DNA from: Jatrophihabitans_A sp035248685
Lineage (GTDB): Bacteria; Actinomycetota; Actinomycetes; Mycobacteriales; Jatrophihabitantaceae
Assembly (NCBI GenBank): GCA_035248685.1
Contig: DATFHF010000064.1
Location: forward strand, 49,612 to 113,611
Direction of reading: 5' to 3'
DNA: 64,000 nucleotides
Part shown: positions 24,260 to 32,046 of the stretch, piece by piece
Layout: every line of letters begins with the position of its first letter
Position numbering within the stretch: position 1 is the stretch's first letter
Made by a program: the position numbers and the translations under genes
Notes under the pieces: generated by a model
Told to the model about the DNA's origin: nothing
What the model saw: the letters and a program-made list of their open reading frames with translations, nothing else
The model's database searches: none

Positions 24260-26335
24260 GTGCGTAAATCTGCACGCTTCCTAACCGTGGCTACCGCTGC
24301 TTCTGGTGCAGCTGTGCTCGCGGCCGGGATGTTGGCGGCGCCTGCCGGCGCTGCCTCGTCCGGCCGTAGCACCCTGGCCGGCAGCCAGCCGGCCTGGGCC
24401 AATTCCAAGGCGCTGAGGTCAGCGGCTCCGGCGACCGACTACGTCAATATTCGAGTCAACCTGGGTTGGCGCAATGAGGCCTTGGCGCAGCAGACGGCGC
24501 TGGCCGTCTCCACGCCCGGCTCGTCTAGCTACCACCAGTTCCTCACGCCGGCCCAGTTCCGGCAGCAGTTCGCGCCATCGCAGGCCGACGTGACCGCGGT
24601 CCAGCAGTTCCTGCACAACGCCGGCTTCTCCATCGTGAACACGCCGTCCAACAACCACTTCGTGGCCGCTGAGGGCACCGTGGCACAGGCCGAGGCCGCC
24701 TTCGGCGTCCAGCTCGGCGAGTACTCCGCCTACGGCCTGACGCTGCGGGCGCCGGAATCCGCCGTGTCGGTGCCGTCGTCGCTGGCCGGCATCGTGCAGA
24801 GCGTCACCGGGTTGGACCAGAGCTCGGAGCTGCTGAACGCCGACAGCGCCACGGACAACCCGGCCAAGGCCGACCACGGTGCTCCCAGCGTCGGCTTCCG
24901 GGCCGGCCAGCCGTGCTCGATGTGGTACGGCGAGAAGACCGTCGCCACCCCGAACGCACCGGCCTATGGCACCAGCAGCAAGCCGATCGCCCCGTGCGGT
25001 TACACCCCCGCCCAGGTGCGCGGCCTGTACGGCCTGGATCACGTGTCGGCCAACGGCAGCGGCCAGACCGTTGCCTTCGTCGGCGCGACGGCCAGCCCGA
25101 CCCTGGTGCAGGACGTGACCAAGTACAGCGCGCTGCACAGCCTGCCCGCCCCGTCGATCACCCAGATCGTGGCACCCGGCATCTACCAGCACCCGGACAC
25201 CCCACGGCAGACCCCGGGCCACTTCTACGGTGAGGAGACCCTGGACGCCGAGGCCATCCACACCACCGCACCGGGTGCGAAGCTGCTCTACGTGGGTTCT
25301 TCCAACGCCCACCAGGACTTCGATGCCTCGATCAACCACATCGTCGACAAGCATCTGTCCGACATCATCTCGATCAGCTACGGCTTCGCGGGTGAGGGTG
25401 TGCCGCAGGGCTTCATCAACGCCCTGAACGACACCTTCATCCAGGCGGTCGCCACCGGCATCGGCGTCTACGTCTCCAGCGGTGACAGCGGCGACGAGGT
25501 GTCGAACTTCGGCACCCCGCAGGTCGACTTCTACGCCGACAGCCCCTTCGTGACCGCGGTCGGCGGTACCTCGTCCGCTGTCGTTCCGTCCGGCACCGCG
25601 CCGACCGGCCTGCCCTACAGCGCCGTGGACGACCCGTCCTCCGCGGTGAACCAGCCGGGCTGGCAGCGCAGCTTCGAGGTCGGCTGGCAGACCGGGCTCG
25701 ACCCGATCAGCAAGACCGCGACGGATCACATCTCCAGCGCTCCGTACGAGCTGGACGGCACGCTGGCCGCTCCCCTGCCGGGCTCGTTCAGCGGCGGTGG
25801 CGGCGGTGGCGTCAGCCAGGTGTTCGCTGAGCCGAGCTACCAGCGCAACGCCATCGGTTCGTACTCCGGCCGGGCGGTTCCGGACATCAGTGGGCTGGGC
25901 GACCCGTCGACCGGCTTCCTGGTTGGCCAGACCCAGTCGTTCAGCGACGGCACCTACTACGACGAGTACCGCATCGGCGGCACCTCGGTCGCAGCCCCGT
26001 TGACCGCCGGTATGGCCGCGGTGGCCAACCAGCTCGCGGGTACGCCGTTGGGCTTCCTGAACCCGCGGATCTACCAGGCGTACTCGGCCGGCGGCTCGGC
26101 GTTCTACGACGTTGACCAGGCGGACAACTTCGGCACCACGGTGAACTCGCCGCTGCCGTCGATGGTCCGGGTCAACTACGTGAACAGCGAGAACGCCGCG
26201 GGCGGTTTGAGCTACAGCCTGCGCACGCAGGAGGAGCCGAACCAGACGCTGCACAGCACCCGTGGCTATGACACCGCCACCGGTGTGGGCTCGCCGAACG
26301 GCGCCAGCTTCTTCGGCGCAATCACCACCCCGTAG
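24260..26335 (+). CDS. secreted S53-family (sedolisin/kumamolisin-like) peptidase, 691 aa
   Basis: Exported pro-enzyme. Signal peptide residues 1-32 (LTVATAASGAAVLAAGML, APAGAA), activation pro-domain about 55-190 (YVNIRVNLGWRN, YHQFLTPAQF, NNHFVAAEGTVAQAEAAFGV) and the S53 catalytic domain about 245-690. Catalytic residues fit the sedolisin tetrad: Glu325 and Asp329 in GEETLDAEAI, oxyanion Asp409 in SSGDSGDE, nucleophile Ser576 in RIGGTSVAAP. The calcium site at the end is represented by YDVDQ and GYDTATGVGSPNG. These endopeptidases work at acid pH outside the cell. GTG 24260 has AAAGGTGG upstream. It is 144 bases after the response regulator and ends in a strong hairpin, suggesting its own transcription unit, possibly controlled by that system. 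Confidence 0.93.
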   Translation: MRKSARFLTVATAASGAAVLAAGMLAAPAGAASSGRSTLAGSQPAWANSKALRSAAPATDYVNIRVNLGWRNEALAQQTALAVSTPGSSSYHQFLTPAQFRQQFAPSQADVTAVQQFLHNAGFSIVNTPSNNHFVAAEGTVAQAEAAFGVQLGEYSAYGLTLRAPESAVSVPSSLAGIVQSVTGLDQSSELLNADSATDNPAKADHGAPSVGFRAGQPCSMWYGEKTVATPNAPAYGTSSKPIAPCGYTPAQVRGLYGLDHVSANGSGQTVAFVGATASPTLVQDVTKYSALHSLPAPSITQIVAPGIYQHPDTPRQTPGHFYGEETLDAEAIHTTAPGAKLLYVGSSNAHQDFDASINHIVDKHLSDIISISYGFAGEGVPQGFINALNDTFIQAVATGIGVYVSSGDSGDEVSNFGTPQVDFYADSPFVTAVGGTSSAVVPSGTAPTGLPYSAVDDPSSAVNQPGWQRSFEVGWQTGLDPISKTATDHISSAPYELDGTLAAPLPGSFSGGGGGGVSQVFAEPSYQRNAIGSYSGRAVPDISGLGDPSTGFLVGQTQSFSDGTYYDEYRIGGTSVAAPLTAGMAAVANQLAGTPLGFLNPRIYQAYSAGGSAFYDVDQADNFGTTVNSPLPSMVRVNYVNSENAAGGLSYSLRTQEEPNQTLHSTRGYDTATGVGSPNGASFFGAITTP

Positions 26336-26347
26336 TTCCAGGTTTGA

Positions 26348-26536
26348 TCAGTGGGGGTGCTCGCCTGAGCAAGGCGAGCACCCCCACTGCTGTCCTTCGC
26401 GGGTGTCCCATCCGGCTGCCAAGTCGTCGGCCAGCTCGAGTACCTGCCGAAGCTGGGCGGCGACCAGTTGGGGCTGGCTGCGAACCACCACGCTCGGGGA
26501 ACGGAAAGTGACCGCCGGACGCCGGCCATGGCGCAT
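26348..26536 (-). CDS. possible small protein overlapping the terminator, 62 aa
   Basis: Minus frame from ATG 26536 with coding-like third positions and a helical centre (SQPQLVAAQLRQVLELADDL, then AAGWDTREGQQW). Its last 13 codons (GCSPCSGEHPH) lie in the hairpin that terminates the S53 gene, which makes that end look accidental. No ribosome binding site is seen and no family is recognised. It could be the remnant of a gene truncated by insertion of the hairpin sequence. Confidence 0.3.
   Translation of the reverse strand: MRHGRRPAVTFRSPSVVVRSQPQLVAAQLRQVLELADDLAAGWDTREGQQWGCSPCSGEHPH
26350..26388 (+). terminator. strong hairpin after the S53 peptidase gene
   Basis: A perfect 16-bp stem (AGTGGGGGTGCTCGCC at 26350-26365, complement at 26373-26388) with a 7-base loop starts 14 bases after the peptidase stop. 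Stem stability is very high; no U-tract follows, as is usual in high-GC actinobacteria. It would also shield glpD, which ends 241 bases further on from the other direction. Confidence 0.8.
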
Positions 26537-26553
26537 CTGTGGACGGGCGAATG

Positions 26554-26605
26554 GCGATCTTGAGAGATTTCGAACGTCCGAACGACCGGGAGTTATAAAG
26601 ATCGC
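26554..26605. repeat. inverted repeat downstream of glpD
   Basis: GCGATCTT (26554-26561) and AAGATCGC (26598-26605) form 8-bp arms around a 36-base interior, 24 bases beyond the glpD stop. The right arm context TTATAAAGATCG resembles TTATGAAGATCG in the inverted repeat between coxD and coxE (35520-35569), so both may be copies of one short dispersed element. Confidence 0.4.
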
Positions 26606-26628
26606 AAACGCTCGGGCAAGGTCGGGGG

Positions 26629-28341
26629 TCAGCTGACCGGGACGATGTCGGCGGCCCCTAGCCGGGCGGCGTCCGCGGTGGCGTCGTCGGGTTGCTCCTG
26701 CGATTCCCGCTCGGCAGCAACCCTGGCCAGGTAGTGCTTCACCTCGTTGGCGCGGTGCGCGTCGTCCCAACCGAGCAGCGGGGCCATCAGCTCGGCCACC
26801 ACCGGCGCCGCCGAGACGCCCCGGTCCCAGGCCTCGATGGAGGCCCTGGTGCGCCGGGCCAGCACGTCGTCGAGGTGCCGGGCACCCTCGTGGCTGACGG
26901 CGTAAACGACCTCGGCGTGCAGGTAGTCATCGGCGCACGGCAACGGCCGGGCCAGTCGCGGATCTTCGGCGATCAACGCCAGCAGTTCGTGAATCAGCCC
27001 GCCGTACCGGCCGAGCAGGTGATCGATCCGGAACACCGGCAGCCCGGACTCGACAGCCAACCGGTAGCGCTGGTTGAGCACCGCCGGCCAACCAGCGGCG
27101 CCGACCAGCGGCACGGTGTCGGTACAGGATGCGGGCACCGGCACATCCAGGCCGCGCACTGCCTCGTCCACAGCGTCCTTGCCCATCACCCGGTAGGTGG
27201 TGTACTTGCCGCCGGCGATGAACACCAGCCCCGGCAGCGGGTGCCCGACCACGTGCTCGCGGGACAGCCTCGAGGTCGACTCCGACTCCCCCGACAGCAG
27301 CGGACGCAGGCCCGCGTAGACGCCCTCGACGTCGGCTCGGCTCAGTGGTGTGGCCAGCACCGAGTTGACCTGCTCGAGCAGGTAGTCGATGTCCCGGGCG
27401 CTCGCGGCCGGGTGGGCCAGATCCAGGTTCCAGTCGGTATCGGTGGTGCCGATGATCCAGTGCCGTCCCCAGGGAATCACGAACAGCACGCTGGTCTCGG
27501 TGCGCAGGATGATGCCGGTGTCCGACTCCAGCCGATCCTGCGGCACCACCAGGTGCACGCCCTTGGAGGCCCGGACGTGGAACCGGCCGCCGGCGTCGGC
27601 AAGCTGCTGGGTCTGGTCGGTCCAAACGCCGGTGGCATTGATCACCTGCCGGGCTCGGACGTCGAACTCGACACCGGTCTCCAGATCGATCACCCGGGCC
27701 CCGGTCACCCGCTCGCGGTCCCGCAGCAGGTCGGTCACCCGGGCCCGATTGGCGGCCTGGGCGCCGAAGGACACCGCGGTGCGCACCACCGCCAGGGTGT
27801 GCCGGGCGTCGTCGACCTGGGCGTCCCAGTACTGCACCGCCCCGCTGAGCGAGTCCGGCCGCAGGCACGGTGCCTCTTTCAGCGCCCGGCGCCGGCTCAG
27901 GTGCCGGTGGTGCGGCAATCCCCGGGACGTCCCCAGCGCAGTGCCGAGCGTGTCGTACAGCAGCACGCCGGTTCCCACGTAGGGACGTTCCCAGAACCGG
28001 TGCGACAGCGGATACAGGAACGGCACCGGCCGGATCAGGTGCGGCGCGATCCGCTGCACCAGCAGCCCCCGCTCGTGCAGCGCCTCGCGAACCAGGCCGA
28101 AATCGAGCATCTCCAGGTACCGCAGCCCGCCGTGGATGAGCTTGCTGGAGCGGCTAGACGTGCCACTTGCCCAGTCCCTGGCCTCAACAATGGCAGTGGA
28201 CAGGCCACGGGTAACAGCATCCAGCGCGGCCCCGGCGCCGACCACGCCACCGCCGATGACCAGCACATCGAAGCCGGCCGGATCGCGCATCCTGGCCAAG
28301 GCGGCGCTCCGCTTCTGCGGAGACATCGCGGCGGCGATCAT
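26629..28341 (-). CDS. glpD: glycerol-3-phosphate dehydrogenase (FAD, aerobic), 570 aa
   Basis: FAD-linked, membrane-associated enzyme oxidising sn-glycerol 3-phosphate to dihydroxyacetone phosphate and passing electrons to quinone. The dinucleotide-binding motif VLVIGGGVVGAGAALDA (residues about 25-41) is followed by family signatures RSSKLIHGGLRYLEMLDFGL and IPWGRHWIIGTTDTDWN, and by FIAGGKYTTYRVMGKDAVD near the end of the DAO domain; the C-terminal helical domain (DAO_C) completes a normal length. No glpF or glpK lies next to it. It is on the same strand as otsA, 46 bases downstream of that gene, so read-through is possible. Confidence 0.95.
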   Translation of the reverse strand: MIAAAMSPQKRSAALARMRDPAGFDVLVIGGGVVGAGAALDAVTRGLSTAIVEARDWASGTSSRSSKLIHGGLRYLEMLDFGLVREALHERGLLVQRIAPHLIRPVPFLYPLSHRFWERPYVGTGVLLYDTLGTALGTSRGLPHHRHLSRRRALKEAPCLRPDSLSGAVQYWDAQVDDARHTLAVVRTAVSFGAQAANRARVTDLLRDRERVTGARVIDLETGVEFDVRARQVINATGVWTDQTQQLADAGGRFHVRASKGVHLVVPQDRLESDTGIILRTETSVLFVIPWGRHWIIGTTDTDWNLDLAHPAASARDIDYLLEQVNSVLATPLSRADVEGVYAGLRPLLSGESESTSRLSREHVVGHPLPGLVFIAGGKYTTYRVMGKDAVDEAVRGLDVPVPASCTDTVPLVGAAGWPAVLNQRYRLAVESGLPVFRIDHLLGRYGGLIHELLALIAEDPRLARPLPCADDYLHAEVVYAVSHEGARHLDDVLARRTRASIEAWDRGVSAAPVVAELMAPLLGWDDAHRANEVKHYLARVAAERESQEQPDDATADAARLGAADIVPVS

Positions 28342-28387
28342 GTGCGGCCCTTCCGGGAGCTGGCCGGATCTTCAGGACCGCTCCAGC

Positions 28388-29845
28388 CTACGGTCGGTCG
28401 GCCCGCTGCGGCCCGTGATCAAGTGCGGTCAGGAAGCTGTCTGCCCAGCGGGCAATGTCGTATTCGCGCACCCGGCGGCGCATCGAGCGCATCCGGCGCC
28501 GGGCCTCCGCCGGTGACATCCGAGCGGCTCGCATGATGGCTTCCTTCAAGCCTTCGATGTCGTGCGGATTGACCCGGAACGCGCTGCCCAGCTCATCGGC
28601 CGCACCGGTGAACTCGCTCAACACCAAGGCACCCGTCTCGTGGTAACGACAGGCCACATACTCCTTGGCCACCAGGTTCATCCCGTCCCGCAGCGAGGTC
28701 ACCAACATGATGTCGGCGGCCAGATACAACGCCGCCATCTCCTCCGGCGGGTAGGACTGGTGCAGGTAGTGCACCGGCGCGCTGCCGACCGCGCCGAATT
28801 CGCCGTTGATCCGGGCGACGGTGACCTCCACCTCGTCCCGCAGCGCCCGGTACTGCTCGACCCGCTCCCGGCTGGGGCTGGCCACCAAGACCAACTTGGC
28901 CTCCGGGGAGGTTAGTCGCCCGTCGGCCAGCAGCTCGCCGTAGGCCTTCAATCGGTGCGAGATGCCCTTGGTGTAGTCCAGCCGATCCACCCCGAGCAGC
29001 AGGAGCTCGGGCTCGCCCAGCGCGGCCCGGATCTCCTCGGCCCGGGCCCGGACCTCGGGTCGTCTGGCGATCAGCTCGAAGCCGGCCGAGTCGATGGAGA
29101 TCGGGAAGGCGCCCACCCGCACCGTCCGGTAGGAGTGCCCGTCGACCGGTACCGAGATAGCCGAGCCGCGGGTGATCAGCCCGGCCGCCCGTCGGCAGGC
29201 CCGCAGGAAGTTGGTGGCATCGCTCTGTCGTTGGAAGCCGAGCAGGTCGGCGCCGAGCAGCCCGCGTACCAGCTGCTGCCGCCAGGGCAACTGGGCGAAG
29301 ATCTCATAGCCGGGAAACGGGATGTGGTTGAAGAAACCGATCCGCAGATCCGGACGCAGCTCGCGCAGCAGACCGGGCACCAGCTGTAACTGGTAGTCCT
29401 GGATCCAGACCACCGCACCGTGCGCGGCCTGGCCGGCCGCCGCCTCGGCAAAGCGCCGGTTCACCCTGAGGTAGGCCTCCCACCAGGTACGGCGGAAGCG
29501 CGGCGGAGCGATCACGTCGTGATACAGCGGCCACAACGTCGCATTGGAGAATCCTTCGTAATAGTCCCGGATCTCTTCGTCGCTCAGGGCGACCGCAATC
29601 AGCCGCATGCCGGACTCGTCGAACGGCTCCGGTGCCGGTCCCGGACCGCCGGTCCAGCCGACCCAGGCCCCGTCGGTCTTGCGCATCACCGGTTCCAACG
29701 CGGTGACCAGCCCGCCCGGACTGCGCCGCCAGGCGGTGCTGCCGTCCGGCTCGGTTACCTGGTCCACCGGCAGCCGGTTGGCGACGATGACAAAGTCGTA
29801 CTCGCCGACGGGGTGGGCCGATCCCCTGGCGGGAATGGTGGTCAC
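28388..29845 (-). CDS. otsA: trehalose-6-phosphate synthase, 485 aa
   Basis: GT20-family glycosyltransferase making trehalose 6-phosphate from a nucleoside-diphosphate glucose and glucose 6-phosphate, for osmoprotection and storage. Signatures: VIVANRLPVDQ at the N-terminus, RRSPGGLVTALEPV, VWIQDYQLQLVP, FFNHIPFPGYEIFAQLPWR, LGVDRLDYTKGISHRLKAY and SLRDGMNLVAKEYVACR in the nucleotide-sugar domain. GTG 29845 is selected because GGAGG stands seven bases upstream and the protein then has the usual length; the frame itself is open to 29905. No otsB phosphatase is present in the window. Confidence 0.96.
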   Translation of the reverse strand: MTTIPARGSAHPVGEYDFVIVANRLPVDQVTEPDGSTAWRRSPGGLVTALEPVMRKTDGAWVGWTGGPGPAPEPFDESGMRLIAVALSDEEIRDYYEGFSNATLWPLYHDVIAPPRFRRTWWEAYLRVNRRFAEAAAGQAAHGAVVWIQDYQLQLVPGLLRELRPDLRIGFFNHIPFPGYEIFAQLPWRQQLVRGLLGADLLGFQRQSDATNFLRACRRAAGLITRGSAISVPVDGHSYRTVRVGAFPISIDSAGFELIARRPEVRARAEEIRAALGEPELLLLGVDRLDYTKGISHRLKAYGELLADGRLTSPEAKLVLVASPSRERVEQYRALRDEVEVTVARINGEFGAVGSAPVHYLHQSYPPEEMAALYLAADIMLVTSLRDGMNLVAKEYVACRYHETGALVLSEFTGAADELGSAFRVNPHDIEGLKEAIMRAARMSPAEARRRMRSMRRRVREYDIARWADSFLTALDHGPQRADRP

Positions 29846-30067
29846 TTCTCGCCTCCAGGCGCTGCGGTGCTGGTCCGTCCGGTCTGCGCTTGGTCCTAAA
29901 CGCACCGGACGGGCGTGCTCGTCGCTGGCTCAACCCTAGTCTGGCCCGGCGGTCACCGATCGGCCGGGCTACTGCCGTTCGCCGGCGGCCGAACCGGGAC
30001 GGGCCCGATCGGGTTATGGTTGACCCGGCACCCAGTCCGCCGCAGTTCCCTTGGGAATGAGACAGCT

Positions 30068-30814
30068 ATGACCACTGCCCCCACGCATGCGCCGGCAACC
30101 CCGTCCGCGCTCAGTCTTGCCCAGCGATTCGCCGAGCTGGCCCGCGACCTGGCGACCCAGCCCACCGCCGAGCACACCTGGCGGGCGATCGTGCAAACCG
30201 CTCTGAGCACCGTCGAGGGCGCCGAGGCGGCCGGCATCACCATCCTGCGCGGTCGAGAGTTCCACTCGGTGGCGCCCAGCTGCGAACTGGTCAAAAAGGT
30301 CGACATCGCGCAGTACAAGCTGCGATCCGGCCCGTGCGTGGACGCGGTGCTGGAGGACAAGGTATTTCGCACCGGAGACCTGGAGCACGATCCGCGCTGG
30401 CCGCAGTTCGGCGAGATCGCGGCGCGCGAACTCGGCGTGCACAGCATGCTGGCGTTCCGGCTCTACCTCGAGGAAGACGACGTCATCGGCGGGCTGAACC
30501 TGTACTCCACCAAACGCGATGCGTTCTCCTCGTTGTCGGAGATCATGGGCGAGGTGGTCGCCACCCACGCCGCGATCGTGCTGTCCGGCGCCGAGCGGCG
30601 CGACGAGGCGGCCCACCTGCGGCAGGCGTTGGAGTCCAACCGGGAGATCGGCGTTGCGCTGGGCATCCTGATGAGCCGGCACCGAGTAACCCAGGAGCAG
30701 GCCTTCAACCTGCTCCGGATGGCCAGCCAGCACAGCCACCGCAAGGTGCACGATCTGGCCATCGAGGTCGGCGAGATCGGCATGCTGGACTACCCGCCGG
30801 CCACCGACCGGTAG
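30068..30814 (+). CDS. GAF-ANTAR domain regulator, 248 aa
   Basis: RNA-binding antitermination-type regulator. The N-terminal GAF domain covers about residues 30-165 (AAGITILRGREFHSVAPSCE, SGPCVDAVLEDKVFRTGDLE, AFRLYLEEDDVIGGLNLYST). The C-terminal ANTAR domain covers about 180-235 (LRQALESNREIGVALGILMS, then RHRVTQEQAFNLLRMASQHS), with the conserved hydrophobic and aromatic pattern. Such proteins are abundant in actinobacteria and are thought to bind paired hexaloop RNA hairpins and release terminators in response to the GAF ligand. It faces otsA divergently and meets the nickel permease tail to tail four bases away. Its target RNAs are unknown. Confidence 0.92.
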   Translation: MTTAPTHAPATPSALSLAQRFAELARDLATQPTAEHTWRAIVQTALSTVEGAEAAGITILRGREFHSVAPSCELVKKVDIAQYKLRSGPCVDAVLEDKVFRTGDLEHDPRWPQFGEIAARELGVHSMLAFRLYLEEDDVIGGLNLYSTKRDAFSSLSEIMGEVVATHAAIVLSGAERRDEAAHLRQALESNREIGVALGILMSRHRVTQEQAFNLLRMASQHSHRKVHDLAIEVGEIGMLDYPPATDR

Positions 30815-30818
30815 CCGG

Positions 30819-31958
30819 CTAGCCCGACTCGTCCATCGCTGTATAGCGCTGGTCGATGTTGCGCGCCTTGTAGTAGACGACGGCACCGATCCAGACCAGG
30901 ACGAAGATCGCCACGATCAGCCGGCCGGCGGAGTTGATGTCGATGCCGGCAATGAAATCCCACGGCTGTCCGTGCAGCCGCAGCTGGTCGGCCAGCAACC
31001 CGAACACCTCGATGCTGCCGATCACGAACGCTACGAAGATCGACAGCCCGGTGGTGGTGATGTTGTAGTAAATCTTGCGGATCGGGGTCACGAACGCCCA
31101 TCCGTAGGCCTTGCTCATGAACACCCCGTCGAAGGTGTCCATCAGTGACATGCCGGCCGCGAACAGCAACGGCAGCGACAGGATGGCCGCGGGCGGCAGC
31201 GTGGTGCCGCCGCTGGTGCCGGCCACCGCCGCCGTCGCTGACAAACCCAGGAAACCGACCTCGGTGGCGGTGTCGAAGCCGAGTCCGAACAGCACGCCGA
31301 CCGGGTACATCTGCCATGAGTGGTTGATGAACCGGTTGTACCGGCCCTTGAAGATCCGGTTCATGAAACCCCGGTTGGCCAGCAGGACGTCCAACTCCTC
31401 CTGCCGATACCGGCCGGCCTTGGCCTGCCGCCACATCTTCAGGATGCCGGCCAGCACGACCAGGTTGAACGCCGCGATCAGGTACAGGAACGAGGCCGAG
31501 ACCACGGTGCCGATGATGCCGCCGGTGCCGGCGAAGCGTTGCTGGAAGCGGCTGGTGGACTTGGCGGCGAAGGCGATCCCGATCGAGAGCGCCAACACGA
31601 TGCTGGAATGTCCCAGCGAGAAGAAGAAGCCGACCCCGAGCGGGCGTCGTCCCTTCTGGAGCAGGAACCGGGTGGTGTCGTCGATGGCGCTGATGTGGTC
31701 GGCATCGAAGGCATGCCGCAGGCCGAAGCCGTAGGCCAGCGCGGCCGACCCCGCGAACACCAGGTGGCCCTTGCCGTCACCCAGCAGGTGGTACTTGGCC
31801 TGGGAATTGAAGTAGTAGAACAACCCGAACCCGGCCAGGTGCAGCAACGCCACGAAGCCGAACAACGCTGCCAGCCGCGGAATCTCGTCCCGGCTGAACC
31901 TGGCTCGGAGACCGGCCGGCGTCGGCTCGGCCAGCCTCAGCGAGTCGTCCACCGCCAT
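30819..31958 (-). CDS. NiCoT-family nickel/cobalt permease, 379 aa
   Basis: High-affinity secondary transporter for Ni2+ and/or Co2+ (HoxN/NixA/NicT type) with about eight membrane helices. The defining signature in helix II, HAFDADHISAIDDTTR, is present, together with FFSLGHSSIVLALSI, LFGLGFDTATEVGFLGLS and FAAGMSLMDTFDGVFMSKAY. Length and N-terminal start (ATG 31958, AGGGGA upstream) are typical. The 88-base upstream region carries two Nur-like boxes, pointing to nickel-dependent repression. No nickel enzyme gene (urease, hydrogenase, Ni-SOD) is in the window. Confidence 0.94.
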   Translation of the reverse strand: MAVDDSLRLAEPTPAGLRARFSRDEIPRLAALFGFVALLHLAGFGLFYYFNSQAKYHLLGDGKGHLVFAGSAALAYGFGLRHAFDADHISAIDDTTRFLLQKGRRPLGVGFFFSLGHSSIVLALSIGIAFAAKSTSRFQQRFAGTGGIIGTVVSASFLYLIAAFNLVVLAGILKMWRQAKAGRYRQEELDVLLANRGFMNRIFKGRYNRFINHSWQMYPVGVLFGLGFDTATEVGFLGLSATAAVAGTSGGTTLPPAAILSLPLLFAAGMSLMDTFDGVFMSKAYGWAFVTPIRKIYYNITTTGLSIFVAFVIGSIEVFGLLADQLRLHGQPWDFIAGIDINSAGRLIVAIFVLVWIGAVVYYKARNIDQRYTAMDESG

Positions 31959-31979
31959 CCGACGTCCCCTTCGGCCCTA

Positions 31980-31996
31980 TTGCCAATCATTTGCAA
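31980..31996. promoter_or_regulatory. Nur-like nickel operator box 1
   Basis: TTGCCA-ATCAT-TTGCAA fits the Nur box consensus of Streptomyces (tTGCaa-N5-ttGCAA) and lies 22 bases upstream of the NiCoT permease ATG. Nur is the nickel-sensing member of the Fur family. Its position at or just before the transcription start would suit repression by bound Nur-Ni. Confidence 0.65.
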
Positions 31997-32021
31997 CGAC
32001 GCTACGACCAGCTCGGCGTTG

Positions 32022-32038
32022 TTGCAAGTCAATCGCAA
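32022..32038. promoter_or_regulatory. Nur-like nickel operator box 2
   Basis: TTGCAA-GTCAA-TCGCAA is a second match to tTGCaa-N5-ttGCAA, with its centre 42 bases (about four helical turns) from the first box, so both would face the same side of the DNA. It lies between the NiCoT permease and the 3' end of the metallophosphoesterase gene on the same strand. Confidence 0.6.
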
Positions 32039-32046
32039 TAATTGGC

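Noticed and set aside
24419..26254. Long minus-strand open frame of 611 codons opposite the S53 peptidase gene
   Set aside because: Arg/Val/Gly/Asp-rich composition typical of an antisense frame in GC-rich DNA; the plus strand has a complete signal peptide, pro-domain and catalytic tetrad.
26692..28536. Plus-strand open frame of 614 codons across glpD
   Set aside because: Antisense shadow; glpD on the minus strand has full FAD-binding and family motifs.
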